This document shows, one piece after another, positions 1 to 8,463 of a stretch of DNA of 18,996 nt. The notes under the pieces were generated by a model, which was not told the DNA's origin, ran no database searches, and saw nothing but the letters and a program-made list of their open reading frames with translations. The translations under genes and the position numbers were made by a program. This DNA comes from Faecalimonas sp. (lineage in GTDB: Bacteria; Bacillota; Clostridia; Lachnospirales; Lachnospiraceae): the NCBI GenBank assembly GCA_020024645.1, contig JAHHTN010000033.1, forward strand, positions 1 through 18,996, read 5' to 3'. Within the stretch, counting starts at the first letter, position 1. Every line of letters begins with the position of its first letter.

Positions 1-36
1 CATATAAAACGATTTAAGTTTTATACAGGAATATAA

Positions 37-1656
37 ATGAAAAATTTATTAATTTTAGGAGCAGGCGGTTTTGGACAGATGATTCAAGAAACTGCAGTAC
101 AATTAGGATATGGAGATATTGTTTTTTTAGATGATGCGGTAAAAGGTGCAGACGTAGTTGGAAAATGCTGTGATTACCAAGCATTCCTTGAAAAGTATGA
201 TACAGCTGTAGCAGGACTTGGAGATAATGGGATGCGTTTATATTGGACAGAAAAACTATTGGAAGCGGGTTATAATGTGCCGACAATTATTCATCCATCA
301 GCAATCGTTAGTCCAAGTGCGAAGATTGGACATGGTAATTTTATTATGCAAAGAGCAGTGGTGAATACACATGTAGTGATTGAAGATGGTGTTTTGGTGA
401 ATAGTGGAGCAGTAGTAGATCATGATTCATATGTGGCAAGTGGTGCACATATTGGTTTAGGCAGTGTTGTAAAGGCAAATTGTACAATCGAATCTAAGAG
501 GAAAGTAGAAGCTGGAGAAGTTGTATTTTCTACAAGAAGAAAAATAGACGGAGTAGGTAATCTGAATTTAGAAGATGCTTTGTATGCGTTTGGATTTGGC
601 CCTCAATGTAGTTATGTAAAACCATTTGGAGAAGGGCATATTAATGAAACTTATGCGGTATATATGCCAAAAGAAGCAGGAGATGAATTTTGCTATATTT
701 TACAGAGAGTAAATAGTAATGTTTTTAAAGATCCTGCAGGTGTAATGGATAATATTTTTCATGTAACAGAATATTTAAGAAATATTATTCGAGAAGAAGG
801 TGGAGATCCGGATAGAGAGACACTCTCTGCGATTAAGACAAAAGATGGTTCGACTTATTTTGAAGACGGAGAGGGACAACCTTGGAGAAGTTACCACTAT
901 ATTCCAAACTCTGTCTGTTATCAATCGGTAGAAGATCCAGAGCAATTTTACCAGTCAGGAAATAGTTTTGGACATTTTCTAAAGCAACTAGGAGATTATC
1001 CGGCATCTGATTTGAATGAAACAATTCCGGATTTCCATAATACAGTAAAACGATTTGAAGCCTTTGAATTTGCATTAAAAAGAGATATAAAAAACAGAGC
1101 AAATTCATGTCGTAAAGAAATTGAATTTGTATCAAAGAGAAAAGAAGATTGTGGAGTATTAGTTACACAACAAGAAGAAGGAATTCTTCCATTGCGAGTA
1201 ACACATAATGATACAAAATTAAATAATATTCTATTTGATGCTGAAACAGGAAAAGGTTTATGTATTATTGATTTAGATACAATTATGCCAGGACTTGCAG
1301 CAAATGATTTTGGTGATTCGATTCGTTTTGGAGCCGCAACAGCAGCAGAAGATGAGAAAGATTTAGATTTGATGCATTTTGATATCTCACTGTATGAGAC
1401 CTATGTGCGAGGATATTTAGAAGCAACAAAAGATGTTTTGACCCCAAGAGAAATAGAAAGTCTGCCATGGGGAGCAAGATTAATGACATTAGAGTGTGGA
1501 ATGCGTTTTTTAACGGATTATCTGCAAGGAGATACATACTTTAAGACGACATATCCAGAACACAATTTAGTACGTGCACGCACACAGTTCAGATTGGTTG
1601 ATGAAATGGAACAACAGTTTGATAAGATGCAAGAAATCGTACACAAATATTGTTAA
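37..1656 (+). CDS. Fusion of NeuD/PglD-like hexapeptide acyltransferase domain and N-acetylhexosamine 1-kinase-like domain
   Basis: This 539-residue protein has two parts. Residues 1-~170 look like a NeuD/PglD sugar O/N-acyltransferase: a nucleotide-fold start with LGAGGFG (7-13), then a left-handed beta-helix of hexapeptide repeats (about 84-165) containing DHD at 128-130, where this family carries its catalytic His (H129). Residues ~180-539 resemble the APH-fold N-acetylhexosamine 1-kinase NahK, usually about 360 residues and standalone. The kinase part has a Gly-rich segment (PFGEGHINETY, near 195-205), a Brenner motif HNDTKLNN (H390, D392 catalytic base, N397) and a metal-binding IIDLDTIMPG (D412, D414). 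NahK makes HexNAc-1-phosphate in the cytoplasm in the lacto/galacto-N-biose pathway. There is no signal peptide. AGGA six bases before the ATG supports the start. Only 36 bases lie upstream, so the promoter and operon partners are unknown. The kinase fold is firm; GlcNAc/GalNAc specificity and acyltransferase activity are inferred. Confidence 0.85.
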   Translation: MKNLLILGAGGFGQMIQETAVQLGYGDIVFLDDAVKGADVVGKCCDYQAFLEKYDTAVAGLGDNGMRLYWTEKLLEAGYNVPTIIHPSAIVSPSAKIGHGNFIMQRAVVNTHVVIEDGVLVNSGAVVDHDSYVASGAHIGLGSVVKANCTIESKRKVEAGEVVFSTRRKIDGVGNLNLEDALYAFGFGPQCSYVKPFGEGHINETYAVYMPKEAGDEFCYILQRVNSNVFKDPAGVMDNIFHVTEYLRNIIREEGGDPDRETLSAIKTKDGSTYFEDGEGQPWRSYHYIPNSVCYQSVEDPEQFYQSGNSFGHFLKQLGDYPASDLNETIPDFHNTVKRFEAFEFALKRDIKNRANSCRKEIEFVSKRKEDCGVLVTQQEEGILPLRVTHNDTKLNNILFDAETGKGLCIIDLDTIMPGLAANDFGDSIRFGAATAAEDEKDLDLMHFDISLYETYVRGYLEATKDVLTPREIESLPWGARLMTLECGMRFLTDYLQGDTYFKTTYPEHNLVRARTQFRLVDEMEQQFDKMQEIVHKYC

Positions 1657-1664
1657 ATGTAAAT

Positions 1665-1706
1665 AAAAGGAGGTACAAACTAAGGAATTAGTGCGTACCT
1701 CCTTTT
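1665..1706. terminator. Shared convergent hairpin terminator
   Basis: The arms AAAAGGAGGTAC (1665-1676) and GTACCTCCTTTT (1695-1706) are exact inverse complements of 12 bp. The 18-base loop contains a second 5-bp stem (ACTAA/TTAGT). The hairpin lies between the stop codons of the kinase fusion gene and the convergent tetR-family gene, and each strand has a short T-rich tail (better on the minus strand), so it probably ends both transcripts. Confidence 0.6.
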
Positions 1707-1727
1707 GGGTGTGAAAAGATAATATAA

Positions 1728-2318
1728 TTAGTGTTTTCGCAAAGATTCTAAATAAGTACAGACAATGCCATGACCATAATGGAGTAAAGAATATCTTTGC
1801 TGTTGTAAACACCAATCATAAGTAAGACCGCGTTCTAAGGAAGCGATTTTTTCACTAATCTCAGTATAAGATTCGGATGAAATAATTTCTTCTGAATCGA
1901 AACCTTCTTTTACAAGTTGATTAAGAATTTGATAATAGCGACGTTTAGGGTTTAAGATATGTCTAGTACCCTGTGTCATAACTTGAAGTCCATATAATGT
2001 TTGAAAAAAAGAAATATATGGAGAGTGTTCCAAATTATCTAAAACAAATTCATCAAATGCAATTAGTTTGTCAACGGCATTTAAATCAGGTGATAGAGAT
2101 TCTAACCATTTGTCATAATCATTATCAAAGAAATATGCGAGACTGAATATAAGATCTTCTTTTCCTCTGAAATGATGATAAAATGATCCTCGAGATGTTT
2201 GTGAATGCTCTATAATCTCGTTAACAGTTGTTGCATCATATCCTTTTTCTAAAAATAATTCCCATGCTGCGGTTATTAATCGTTCTTTTATTGTAGTATT
2301 TTCTGCCTTTTTTCTCAT
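1728..2318 (-). CDS. TetR/AcrR-family transcriptional regulator
   Basis: This 196-residue protein has a typical TetR N-terminal helix-turn-helix at about residues 10-55: the family pattern of AAWELFLEKGYDATTVNEI followed by SRGSFYHHFRGKEDL. The rest is the variable helical ligand-binding and dimer domain, which gives no clue to the ligand. The length is normal for the family. The ATG at 2318 follows an AAAGGA ribosome site at a slightly long spacing (about 11 bases). The gene is divergent from the large peptidase operon. A 21-bp inverted repeat (2385-2405) overlaps that operon's -35 box and abuts the -35 box of this gene, so it most likely represses the peptide operon and itself. The family call is near certain; the target is inferred from position. 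Confidence 0.93.
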   Translation of the reverse strand: MRKKAENTTIKERLITAAWELFLEKGYDATTVNEIIEHSQTSRGSFYHHFRGKEDLIFSLAYFFDNDYDKWLESLSPDLNAVDKLIAFDEFVLDNLEHSPYISFFQTLYGLQVMTQGTRHILNPKRRYYQILNQLVKEGFDSEEIISSESYTEISEKIASLERGLTYDWCLQQQRYSLLHYGHGIVCTYLESLRKH

Positions 2319-2354
2319 GAAATATATAATCCTTTATTATTTTTATGTCTAACA

Positions 2355-2384
2355 ATTATATCACAGAAATTGGAAGAAGTACAA
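2355..2384 (-). promoter_or_regulatory. Promoter of the tetR-family gene
   Basis: Reading the minus strand, a TTGTAC -35 box (2384-2379) is followed after 18 bases by a perfect TATAAT -10 box (2360-2355). This points at the tetR-family start at 2318, leaving a leader of about 30 bases. Its -35 box directly abuts the inverted repeat at 2385-2405. Confidence 0.65.
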
Positions 2385-2405
2385 GTCTTGACATGTAACC
2401 AAGAC
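2385..2405. promoter_or_regulatory. Probable TetR-family operator
   Basis: GTCTTG (2385-2390) and CAAGAC (2400-2405) form a perfect 6-bp inverted repeat with a 9-base centre. Its left arm contains the first three bases of the TTGACA -35 box of the operon promoter, and the site directly abuts the -35 box of the divergent regulator gene. Binding here would block both promoters, the usual arrangement of an autoregulated TetR repressor. Binding by this regulator is inferred from position and symmetry. Confidence 0.65.
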
Positions 2406-2416
2406 ATTGCTAAAAT
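2388..2416 (+). promoter_or_regulatory. Promoter of the peptide-use operon
   Basis: A consensus TTGACA (2388-2393), 17-base spacer and TAAAAT (2411-2416, one mismatch from consensus) predict transcription from about 2423 with a leader of about 70 bases before the GTG start at 2492. The -35 box overlaps the inverted repeat at 2385-2405. The leader carries two AAGTAC copies (2438-2443, 2450-2455); a third copy is at 2377-2382. Confidence 0.75.
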
Positions 2417-2491
2417 AATAACAAAATTAATAGAATGAAGTACGGAATAAAGTACACTAAAGGAAAATGAAAGGGAGAAAGGAGTGTTTAC

Positions 2492-5400
2492 GTGGAGAAA
2501 CAGAAGAAAATTCATCTTCCAGAAAACATGGGAAAAAAGGATAGAAATCGATTAATCGAGTTTGCCCTTTTAAAAGGATTTCAGTCAGTATCGGCTGAAT
2601 TTCCAGTTGTTTCCAGAACGGAAGGAGAGGAAGTACCTGTAAGTTTTTTACAATATGACTTAGGGCTTACAAAGACAAAAGCACCAAAAGAATATGTGTC
2701 AGCGACAAAAAGTGCAAAGAAAATTCCAGATTTGGATTGGAGGAAAGAAAAAGGTTTAGAGTCTGTATTTGAAAAAGGAGAGTTTTTAAAAGATCGTAAC
2801 TTAGATATGCTTCCAGATAGCTTAGATATGAAGATTATTCTTCCGGAGAATGCAGATGAATCAATGATTATTGCTGCGTGTAATATAGCATTTCGTTTCG
2901 GAATGGAGACGACAGGTTATGAAGGACCTATTGTTGCAGATGAATCTTATATTGGAAATGTGTTTATGATTGAAGAAAGCGAAAAGTGTGAAGTCCGTCT
3001 AGAGAAGCAGGAGCAGAGAACGGTGGTATATGTAACTGGAAAAGGCGAAGACTTGGAAAGATTTTCATCATGGATTTGTGAAAAATTCCCATTACTTCCT
3101 AATGCAGAAAGATGGACAGATCGATTGATGGAATTGACAGATAGTTTTGCGATGAAAAACTTAGATGGTCAACTTAGTTATTTGAAAGCATTCCAAGAAG
3201 AGTTAGGAGATTCTGTGACAGCGTATGTATCACCGGAGATTATTCCTGTTGAAAAAGAGGTGCAGAAGGAATTTCCTAATGTCACATTTGAAAACTACAA
3301 AGGTATGAAAAAAGTATACGAAAAAGAATACGATATTCCTTGGGAAGTAGATGTCTGCAAGAAAATATTAGCATCCAAAGCGTATCCATTAATAAAATTA
3401 GGAGATCAAGTAGAAGTTTATGCTGCGTTGAGTGAAGAGGCAGATGTTAGGGCGAGATTAGAAAAAGAAATTAAGGAACAAATAGAAGTAAAAGGAGCAA
3501 AACTTTCGCATACAGAAATTCTTTGTGCATATAAACAAGGATTCTCTTGGATTGATGAAATCATTATTCCGAAGCTATTAAAAGAGAAAGTAGGAAAAAT
3601 TCGTATTGCGTTTAAACCATTTTTACCAGATGGACAGACGGATTGGTTGGATGAAAATGGTGCAACACCTTCTTATGCGAATATTGACTCTGATAATCCA
3701 GATAAATGGTATGATTTACCGATTCGTTATCTACAAGAATTGTATCCGATTGTGGATATTATTGAAGAAAAACTTGAAATGGATAAAGAAAATATTCTTT
3801 TTTCTGTATATGAAGGGGAAAAAGATTGTACATATTGTCTAGAAGCAGAAGATGAAGAAGGAAATATAATTTTAGAAACAGATTATCTTGCAACTAATAC
3901 AGAAAGATCTTATTTGGATGCGTATCCAGAGATGGGAAAAGTACATCCGGCAACGGGGTATGTGAAAGTTTTCATTAATGGGAAAGAAGTTTTAAATGAA
4001 CGCGTACGAACAGATGTAGAATGTATTTGGGATATTTATCAAAAAGAAGTTTTGACAGATTTACAGAAGTTTATTGAAGGAAAACTCGGAGAAAATATTT
4101 GTTTAGAAACACAACCATTTTTCTCAAGACTTTCATTGGAAGTAATTGCAAGTGAGCCGGATTATAAATTACCATGTAGAGAAGACTTGATTTCTACTTT
4201 AGATGCATTGCATGAGGATATGTATTTTGTAGGAACAGATTTCTTTAAAAATTATGGAATCAGACATTCTGGTGAGATGTTAGATGCTCCTGGACTTATT
4301 CTTCCAATGTTAAAAAAAGGTGATGGGAAACCGTATTTTAAAGTGACATTATATGATATAATGGCAGAAAAACCAGCATTAATTTCTACAAAGAAAGAGA
4401 TTACTTCTTTTGCGACAAGACAACAACTGCATATTTATATGAATGCGTTGACATATGAGTCAAATACAGTAACTGCGTATATTCATGTAGATGGAGGGAA
4501 TACTAAAGTAGCGGAAGCATATGCCACATTATTTAATAAAGGGATTCTATCTTCCTGTAAAGGATATGCTGGAGTTGATGTAGTAAAACTTGATGTAAAC
4601 GGACAGATTTTTGATATGCACATACCGAAATATGAAGAATCAATGAAAGAGTTAGATATTCGTGAAATTGATTTATTAGAACATACATTGATTGGATATG
4701 AACAGTATTTAGAGATTATAGAACAGTTAAAGAAAGTATCTGGAATTTCTGTTTATAAAACTGCAACTTCATATGCTGGAAGAGATATTTATGCAATCGA
4801 AATTCTGCCAAACTGCGACGGATATGTTTCGAGTACAAAAAGAATTAATTTGTTGCCATCGGAGATTATTAATTCTAGGCACCATGCGAATGAAGTTTCG
4901 AGTACAAATTCAGCATTTATGCTATTAAAAGAACTTCTTACCAATCCAAAGTATGAAGATTTATCTGAAAAAATGAATTTAATCATTGTACCAATGGAAA
5001 ATGTGGATGGAACAGCAATTCATTATGAATTACAGAAAGATAACCCATATTGGAAATTTCATGTTGCGAGATTTAATGCAATTGGAAAAGAATTTTATCA
5101 TGAACATTTTAAAGAAGATACAATTCATACGGAAGCAATGGGTCTGACTAGATTATGGTACAGAGCACTTCCTGATATTATTGTAGATAATCATGGTGTA
5201 CCAAGTCATGAATGGGAACAACAATTTTCTGGATATACTTCACCATCCTTCAAAGGATTTTGGCTTCCAAGATCGTTGCTATATGGATATTTTTGGTATG
5301 TGACAAATGAGGAATATAAGAGCAATTATTTGGTGAATAAGAAAATGGAAGATGTTATTGCAGATGCAATTGGATCTCAAGAAGATATTTATAAATGGAA

Positions 5401-5773
5401 CAAAGAGTGGATGCAACAATTTGAAAAATTTGCGCATGGCTGGATGCCGAAATTATTCCCTGCAAATTACTATAAAGATATGATTAATTACTGGATTCCA
5501 TTTGAATATCAATCGGAACATAGATATCCATCTATTCGTTTTCCATGGATTACAACTGTGGCATATACAAGTGAGGTTGCTGATGAAACTGCGCAGGATG
5601 AGTATTTACACTTATGTGCAAAGGCTCATGTCATCCATGATTTAGCAACGATTGATATGTTTATAGAAGGAAAGAGTATTTTTGAAACAAGTGAAGAAAA
5701 GACAGAAGATTTTGTTTCAATTAGCTGCATCAGACAACGACCGTTGATTGTTGACAGCTTTGAAAATAAATAA
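2492..5773 (+). CDS. Large cytoplasmic M14-family zinc carboxypeptidase-like protein
   Basis: This 1093-residue protein has a peptidase M14 domain in its C-terminal third, about residues 730-1050. The zinc motif HxxE is at H798-E801 (context SRHHANEVSST), followed by the usual NVDG segment. A third histidine ligand is probably H901 in DNHGVPSHEW, 103 residues on, which fits M14 spacing. The catalytic Glu is probably in the AYTSEVADET segment near the C-terminus. Residues 1 to ~700 match no domain I recognise. There is no signal peptide or membrane segment, so it should act inside the cell. The start is a GTG with AAAGGAG seven bases upstream; the nearby ATG at 2467 is out of frame. It leads the operon with the permease, M29 and pcp genes, suggesting trimming of imported peptides from the C-terminal side. 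The M14 fold is well supported; the substrate is unknown. Confidence 0.85.
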   Translation: MEKQKKIHLPENMGKKDRNRLIEFALLKGFQSVSAEFPVVSRTEGEEVPVSFLQYDLGLTKTKAPKEYVSATKSAKKIPDLDWRKEKGLESVFEKGEFLKDRNLDMLPDSLDMKIILPENADESMIIAACNIAFRFGMETTGYEGPIVADESYIGNVFMIEESEKCEVRLEKQEQRTVVYVTGKGEDLERFSSWICEKFPLLPNAERWTDRLMELTDSFAMKNLDGQLSYLKAFQEELGDSVTAYVSPEIIPVEKEVQKEFPNVTFENYKGMKKVYEKEYDIPWEVDVCKKILASKAYPLIKLGDQVEVYAALSEEADVRARLEKEIKEQIEVKGAKLSHTEILCAYKQGFSWIDEIIIPKLLKEKVGKIRIAFKPFLPDGQTDWLDENGATPSYANIDSDNPDKWYDLPIRYLQELYPIVDIIEEKLEMDKENILFSVYEGEKDCTYCLEAEDEEGNIILETDYLATNTERSYLDAYPEMGKVHPATGYVKVFINGKEVLNERVRTDVECIWDIYQKEVLTDLQKFIEGKLGENICLETQPFFSRLSLEVIASEPDYKLPCREDLISTLDALHEDMYFVGTDFFKNYGIRHSGEMLDAPGLILPMLKKGDGKPYFKVTLYDIMAEKPALISTKKEITSFATRQQLHIYMNALTYESNTVTAYIHVDGGNTKVAEAYATLFNKGILSSCKGYAGVDVVKLDVNGQIFDMHIPKYEESMKELDIREIDLLEHTLIGYEQYLEIIEQLKKVSGISVYKTATSYAGRDIYAIEILPNCDGYVSSTKRINLLPSEIINSRHHANEVSSTNSAFMLLKELLTNPKYEDLSEKMNLIIVPMENVDGTAIHYELQKDNPYWKFHVARFNAIGKEFYHEHFKEDTIHTEAMGLTRLWYRALPDIIVDNHGVPSHEWEQQFSGYTSPSFKGFWLPRSLLYGYFWYVTNEEYKSNYLVNKKMEDVIADAIGSQEDIYKWNKEWMQQFEKFAHGWMPKLFPANYYKDMINYWIPFEYQSEHRYPSIRFPWITTVAYTSEVADETAQDEYLHLCAKAHVIHDLATIDMFIEGKSIFETSEEKTEDFVSISCIRQRPLIVDSFENK

Positions 5774-5805
5774 CAAGAAAAAAGGAAACAAAGGAGGAGA
5801 AAGGT

Positions 5806-6486
5806 ATGGAGTACATTACTTTGATTGGGATTGTAATTGTTATAGCGGGATTTGCTCTAAAATTGGACAATATTTTAACTATTTTAGTGGCAGCGGTTGT
5901 AACGGCATTAGTAGGAGGACTAGGTGTAGACGGTCTTTTAGAAACACTTGGATCAAGTTTTGTGGCAAACAGAAGTATGGCGATTTTTATTATTGTTATG
6001 CTTGTCACTGGAACATTAGAAAGAAGTGGTTTAAAAGAAGCTGCAGCAGCATTGATTGGAAAAATCAAAGGAGCTACAGCTGGTGCGGTTGTTGTTGCTT
6101 ACGGTATTATGAGGGCGATTTTTGCAGCATTTAATGTTGGATTTGGTGGTGTTGCAGGTTTTGTAAGACCAGTCATTATGCCAATGGCAGATGCGGCAAT
6201 TGAGAATACAGTAGGGAAAGCAAATGAAGAACATGAAGAACAGGTAAAAGGAATGGCTTCTGGTATGGAAAATATTACATGGTTCTTCTTCCAAGTTTTA
6301 TTCATTGGAGGAAGTGGAGCACTTCTTGTACAGGGTACACTTGATGGACTTGGATATAAAGTGGATCTTGTGGATTTAGCAAAAGTAGAAATTCCTGTAG
6401 CAATTTTTTCACTTGTAGTTACAATTGTTTATTATCTTTTCAGAGATAAGAAATTAATGAAAAAATACTATAAGAAAGAGAAATAG
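5806..6486 (+). CDS. DUF969-family membrane protein, 5-oxoproline-type transporter subunit
   Basis: This 226-residue protein has about five to six hydrophobic segments, beginning with one at residues 3-20. A conserved central Gly-rich membrane stretch (FNVGFGGVAGFVRPVIMPM) and a Lys-rich cytoplasmic C-terminus are typical of DUF969. The family always travels with DUF979, encoded by the next gene, and the pair is annotated in current databases as a 5-oxoproline transporter because it clusters with 5-oxoprolinase or pyroglutamyl-peptidase genes. Here the partner is pcp, three genes downstream. The ATG follows a strong GGAGGAG ribosome site, 32 bases after the peptidase stop. Transport of 5-oxoproline or a pyroglutamyl compound is inferred from family and context; the direction of transport cannot be read from the sequence. 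Confidence 0.85.
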   Translation: MEYITLIGIVIVIAGFALKLDNILTILVAAVVTALVGGLGVDGLLETLGSSFVANRSMAIFIIVMLVTGTLERSGLKEAAAALIGKIKGATAGAVVVAYGIMRAIFAAFNVGFGGVAGFVRPVIMPMADAAIENTVGKANEEHEEQVKGMASGMENITWFFFQVLFIGGSGALLVQGTLDGLGYKVDLVDLAKVEIPVAIFSLVVTIVYYLFRDKKLMKKYYKKEK

Positions 6487-6501
6487 GAAGGAGGGTCTTT
6501 T

Positions 6502-7446
6502 ATGTCATTTTTTATGAGTTCAGAAGAGTTATTGGGAACAAAGTTATTAGAGATTGTTTATATTTTAATTGGGTTAATTTCGATTTACACAGGTGTGAAA
6601 AATGTGTTAGATAAAGAGAATCCTTCTAGAACAGGAACGGGTATATTTTGGATCGTATTAGGTGTTGTACTTGCGTTTGGTAGATGGATTCCTGCAAAAG
6701 TGAATGGTGTGTTAATTATTGTAATGTGTATTCCGGCTATTTTACAGAAAGTTAAAATTGGAAAACATGATAAACCAACAGAACAGGAATCAAAAGCAAA
6801 CTATGATAAAGTAGGTATGAAAATTTTTATTCCTGCACTTGCAATTGGAATTTGTGCTTTAGGATTTGCATTATTTACAGATCTTGGAGCTTTGGTAGGA
6901 GTAGGAGTAGGTGTACTTATTTCAGCAATATTATTAATTCTATTCTTAAAATCAAATACGCCAAAAGTATTATTGAATGATTCAGAACGTATGCTTTCTA
7001 CTGTAGGGCCATTAAGTATGTTACCAATGCTTCTTGCAAGTTTGGGAGCAATTTTTACAGCAGCAGGTGTAGGCGATGTGATTGCAAAGATTGTAGGAAA
7101 TGTAATTCCGAAAGGAAATGTAAATGTCGGTATTATTGTATATGCGGTAGGAATGATGTTATTTACGATGATTATGGGAAATGCTTTTGCAGCTATTACT
7201 GTTATGACAGTAGGTATTGGAGCTCCATTTGTATTTGCTTATGGTGCTGATCCGGTATTAATTGGTATGCTTGCTCTTACTTGTGGGTACTGTGGTACAT
7301 TGCTTACACCGATGGCTGCTAACTTTAATATTGTACCAGTTGCATTATTGGATATGAAAAACAGATTTACTGTAATACGAAATCAGGTTGTCGTTGCAGT
7401 ACTTATGCTGGTGTTCCAAATTGCATATATGATTATGTTTAAATAA
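6502..7446 (+). CDS. DUF979-family membrane protein, 5-oxoproline-type transporter subunit
   Basis: This 314-residue protein has roughly eight to nine membrane spans: a pair in the first 85 residues, a short charged loop (KIGKHDKPTEQESKANYDK), then a second bundle. The C-terminal half holds the conserved NAFAAITVMTVGIGAPF and CGYCGTLLTPMAANFNIVPVA segments, characteristic of DUF979. Such unwound, Gly- and Asn-rich stretches are common in secondary transporters. It begins 15 bases after the DUF969 gene with a GGAGG ribosome site, so the two subunits are almost certainly co-translated and form one permease. No ATP-binding subunit or binding protein is nearby, which argues for an ion-driven carrier. 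The family is confident; the substrate is inferred as for its partner. Confidence 0.86.
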   Translation: MSFFMSSEELLGTKLLEIVYILIGLISIYTGVKNVLDKENPSRTGTGIFWIVLGVVLAFGRWIPAKVNGVLIIVMCIPAILQKVKIGKHDKPTEQESKANYDKVGMKIFIPALAIGICALGFALFTDLGALVGVGVGVLISAILLILFLKSNTPKVLLNDSERMLSTVGPLSMLPMLLASLGAIFTAAGVGDVIAKIVGNVIPKGNVNVGIIVYAVGMMLFTMIMGNAFAAITVMTVGIGAPFVFAYGADPVLIGMLALTCGYCGTLLTPMAANFNIVPVALLDMKNRFTVIRNQVVVAVLMLVFQIAYMIMFK

Positions 7447-7465
7447 AAAGAACTGAGGTAAAAAA

Positions 7466-8452
7466 ATGGAAGGGATAGATCGTGGAGCTGAGATTGTAAT
7501 TAAAAAGTGGGTTAAGTTAAAACCATGGCAAAAACTTTTGATTGTTACGAGTGAAGAAACGATTGAAGAGGCTCAGGCACTGAAAAAATTTGCATTGAAG
7601 AGAAGTGCTTCTGTAGATTTAATGATTGTAGAAAAAACAGGAATGAAAGTAGGAGTGTTTTTCGATCAGCATGAAGATATTTTTACTGGATATCATGTAA
7701 TCATAGGTGCAACGAACTATTCCCTAGTTACGACTCGAGCAGCAAAAAAAGCAATTAAACAAGGTGGAAAATTTTTATCGCTTCCTCTTTGTACGAATGA
7801 TGGAAAGCCTATGTTAGGTTATAATTTTATGACTATGGATACAAAGAAAAGCAAAATGCTTGCAATGGTCATTATGAAATACTTGAATTCGGCAAGCGTT
7901 ATTCATATTACTTCTAAGAATGGAACTGATTTGAAAGTCTATAAAAGAAGTAGAAAAGCTGGATTTTTTAATGGAGTATTAAAAGATGGGAAAGGATATT
8001 CATCTGCCAGTATCGAAGTGTATGTTCCTATTGAAGAAACTAAGAGTGAAGGGATCATGGTTTTAGATGGTTCGCTTGGATATATTGGAAAAGCCGATTA
8101 TCCAACAAAAATAGAAATTGCAGAAGGGAAAATCAAAAAGATACAAGATACGATTACAGGATGTCAGCTCCAAGAATATTTGAAAAGTTACGAAGATGAA
8201 GGCATATTGGTTGCAAGTGAACTTGGAATTGGATTAAATTCTCAATCAAAATGTCGAGGAAAGTGTTATATTGAAGATGAATCGGCATATGGAACATTTC
8301 ATATTGGATTTGGAAGGAATCTTGCGTTGGGTGGAGTGCATGAAGCTAGTGGGCATTATGATTTGGTTTGTATGGAACCGAATATTTATGCTGATAACCG
8401 ACAGATTATGATGGAAGGGAAAATTATTACCCCAGAACCGGAAGTATATTAA
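7466..8452 (+). CDS. M29-type (AmpS/aminopeptidase T-like) metallo-aminopeptidase
   Basis: This 328-residue cytoplasmic protein resembles the M29 aminopeptidase family. The C-terminal half keeps the expected metal-ligand pattern: an acidic residue in SELGIGLN (E252), an ED-E cluster near 270-272, H279 in GTFHIGFGRN, and H297/D299 in GHYDLV. Classical AmpS/PepS proteins are about 410 residues, so this belongs to a shorter branch often labelled leucyl aminopeptidase and found beside DUF969/DUF979/pcp genes. It starts 19 bases after the DUF979 stop with a GAGG ribosome site and is followed 11 bases later by pcp. It would remove free N-terminal residues once Pcp has taken off pyroglutamate. The related NicX dioxygenase fold is an alternative, but the peptidase context makes it unlikely. 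Confidence 0.7.
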   Translation: MEGIDRGAEIVIKKWVKLKPWQKLLIVTSEETIEEAQALKKFALKRSASVDLMIVEKTGMKVGVFFDQHEDIFTGYHVIIGATNYSLVTTRAAKKAIKQGGKFLSLPLCTNDGKPMLGYNFMTMDTKKSKMLAMVIMKYLNSASVIHITSKNGTDLKVYKRSRKAGFFNGVLKDGKGYSSASIEVYVPIEETKSEGIMVLDGSLGYIGKADYPTKIEIAEGKIKKIQDTITGCQLQEYLKSYEDEGILVASELGIGLNSQSKCRGKCYIEDESAYGTFHIGFGRNLALGGVHEASGHYDLVCMEPNIYADNRQIMMEGKIITPEPEVY

Positions 8453-8463
8453 GGAGGCAGAAA

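Noticed and set aside
3..25. 8-bp hairpin just before the first gene as a terminator
   Set aside because: It is AT-rich, lacks a T-run, and overlaps the leader; too little upstream sequence to judge.
1665..1700. Perfect ribosome-site sequence AAGGAGGT in the hairpin after the kinase gene, as a possible riboregulator
   Set aside because: The only start codon near it is a GTG about 15 bases away opening a seven-codon frame; convergent position fits a terminator.
2435..2470. Possible 11-residue leader peptide in front of the M14 gene
   Set aside because: An ATG frame with a stop is present but has no ribosome site and no regulatory codon run or attenuator hairpin.
5748..6134. Overlapping open frame across the M14-DUF969 junction
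   Set aside because: It is rich in Cys, Tyr and Arg with no family resemblance and overlaps two well-supported genes; a frame shadow.
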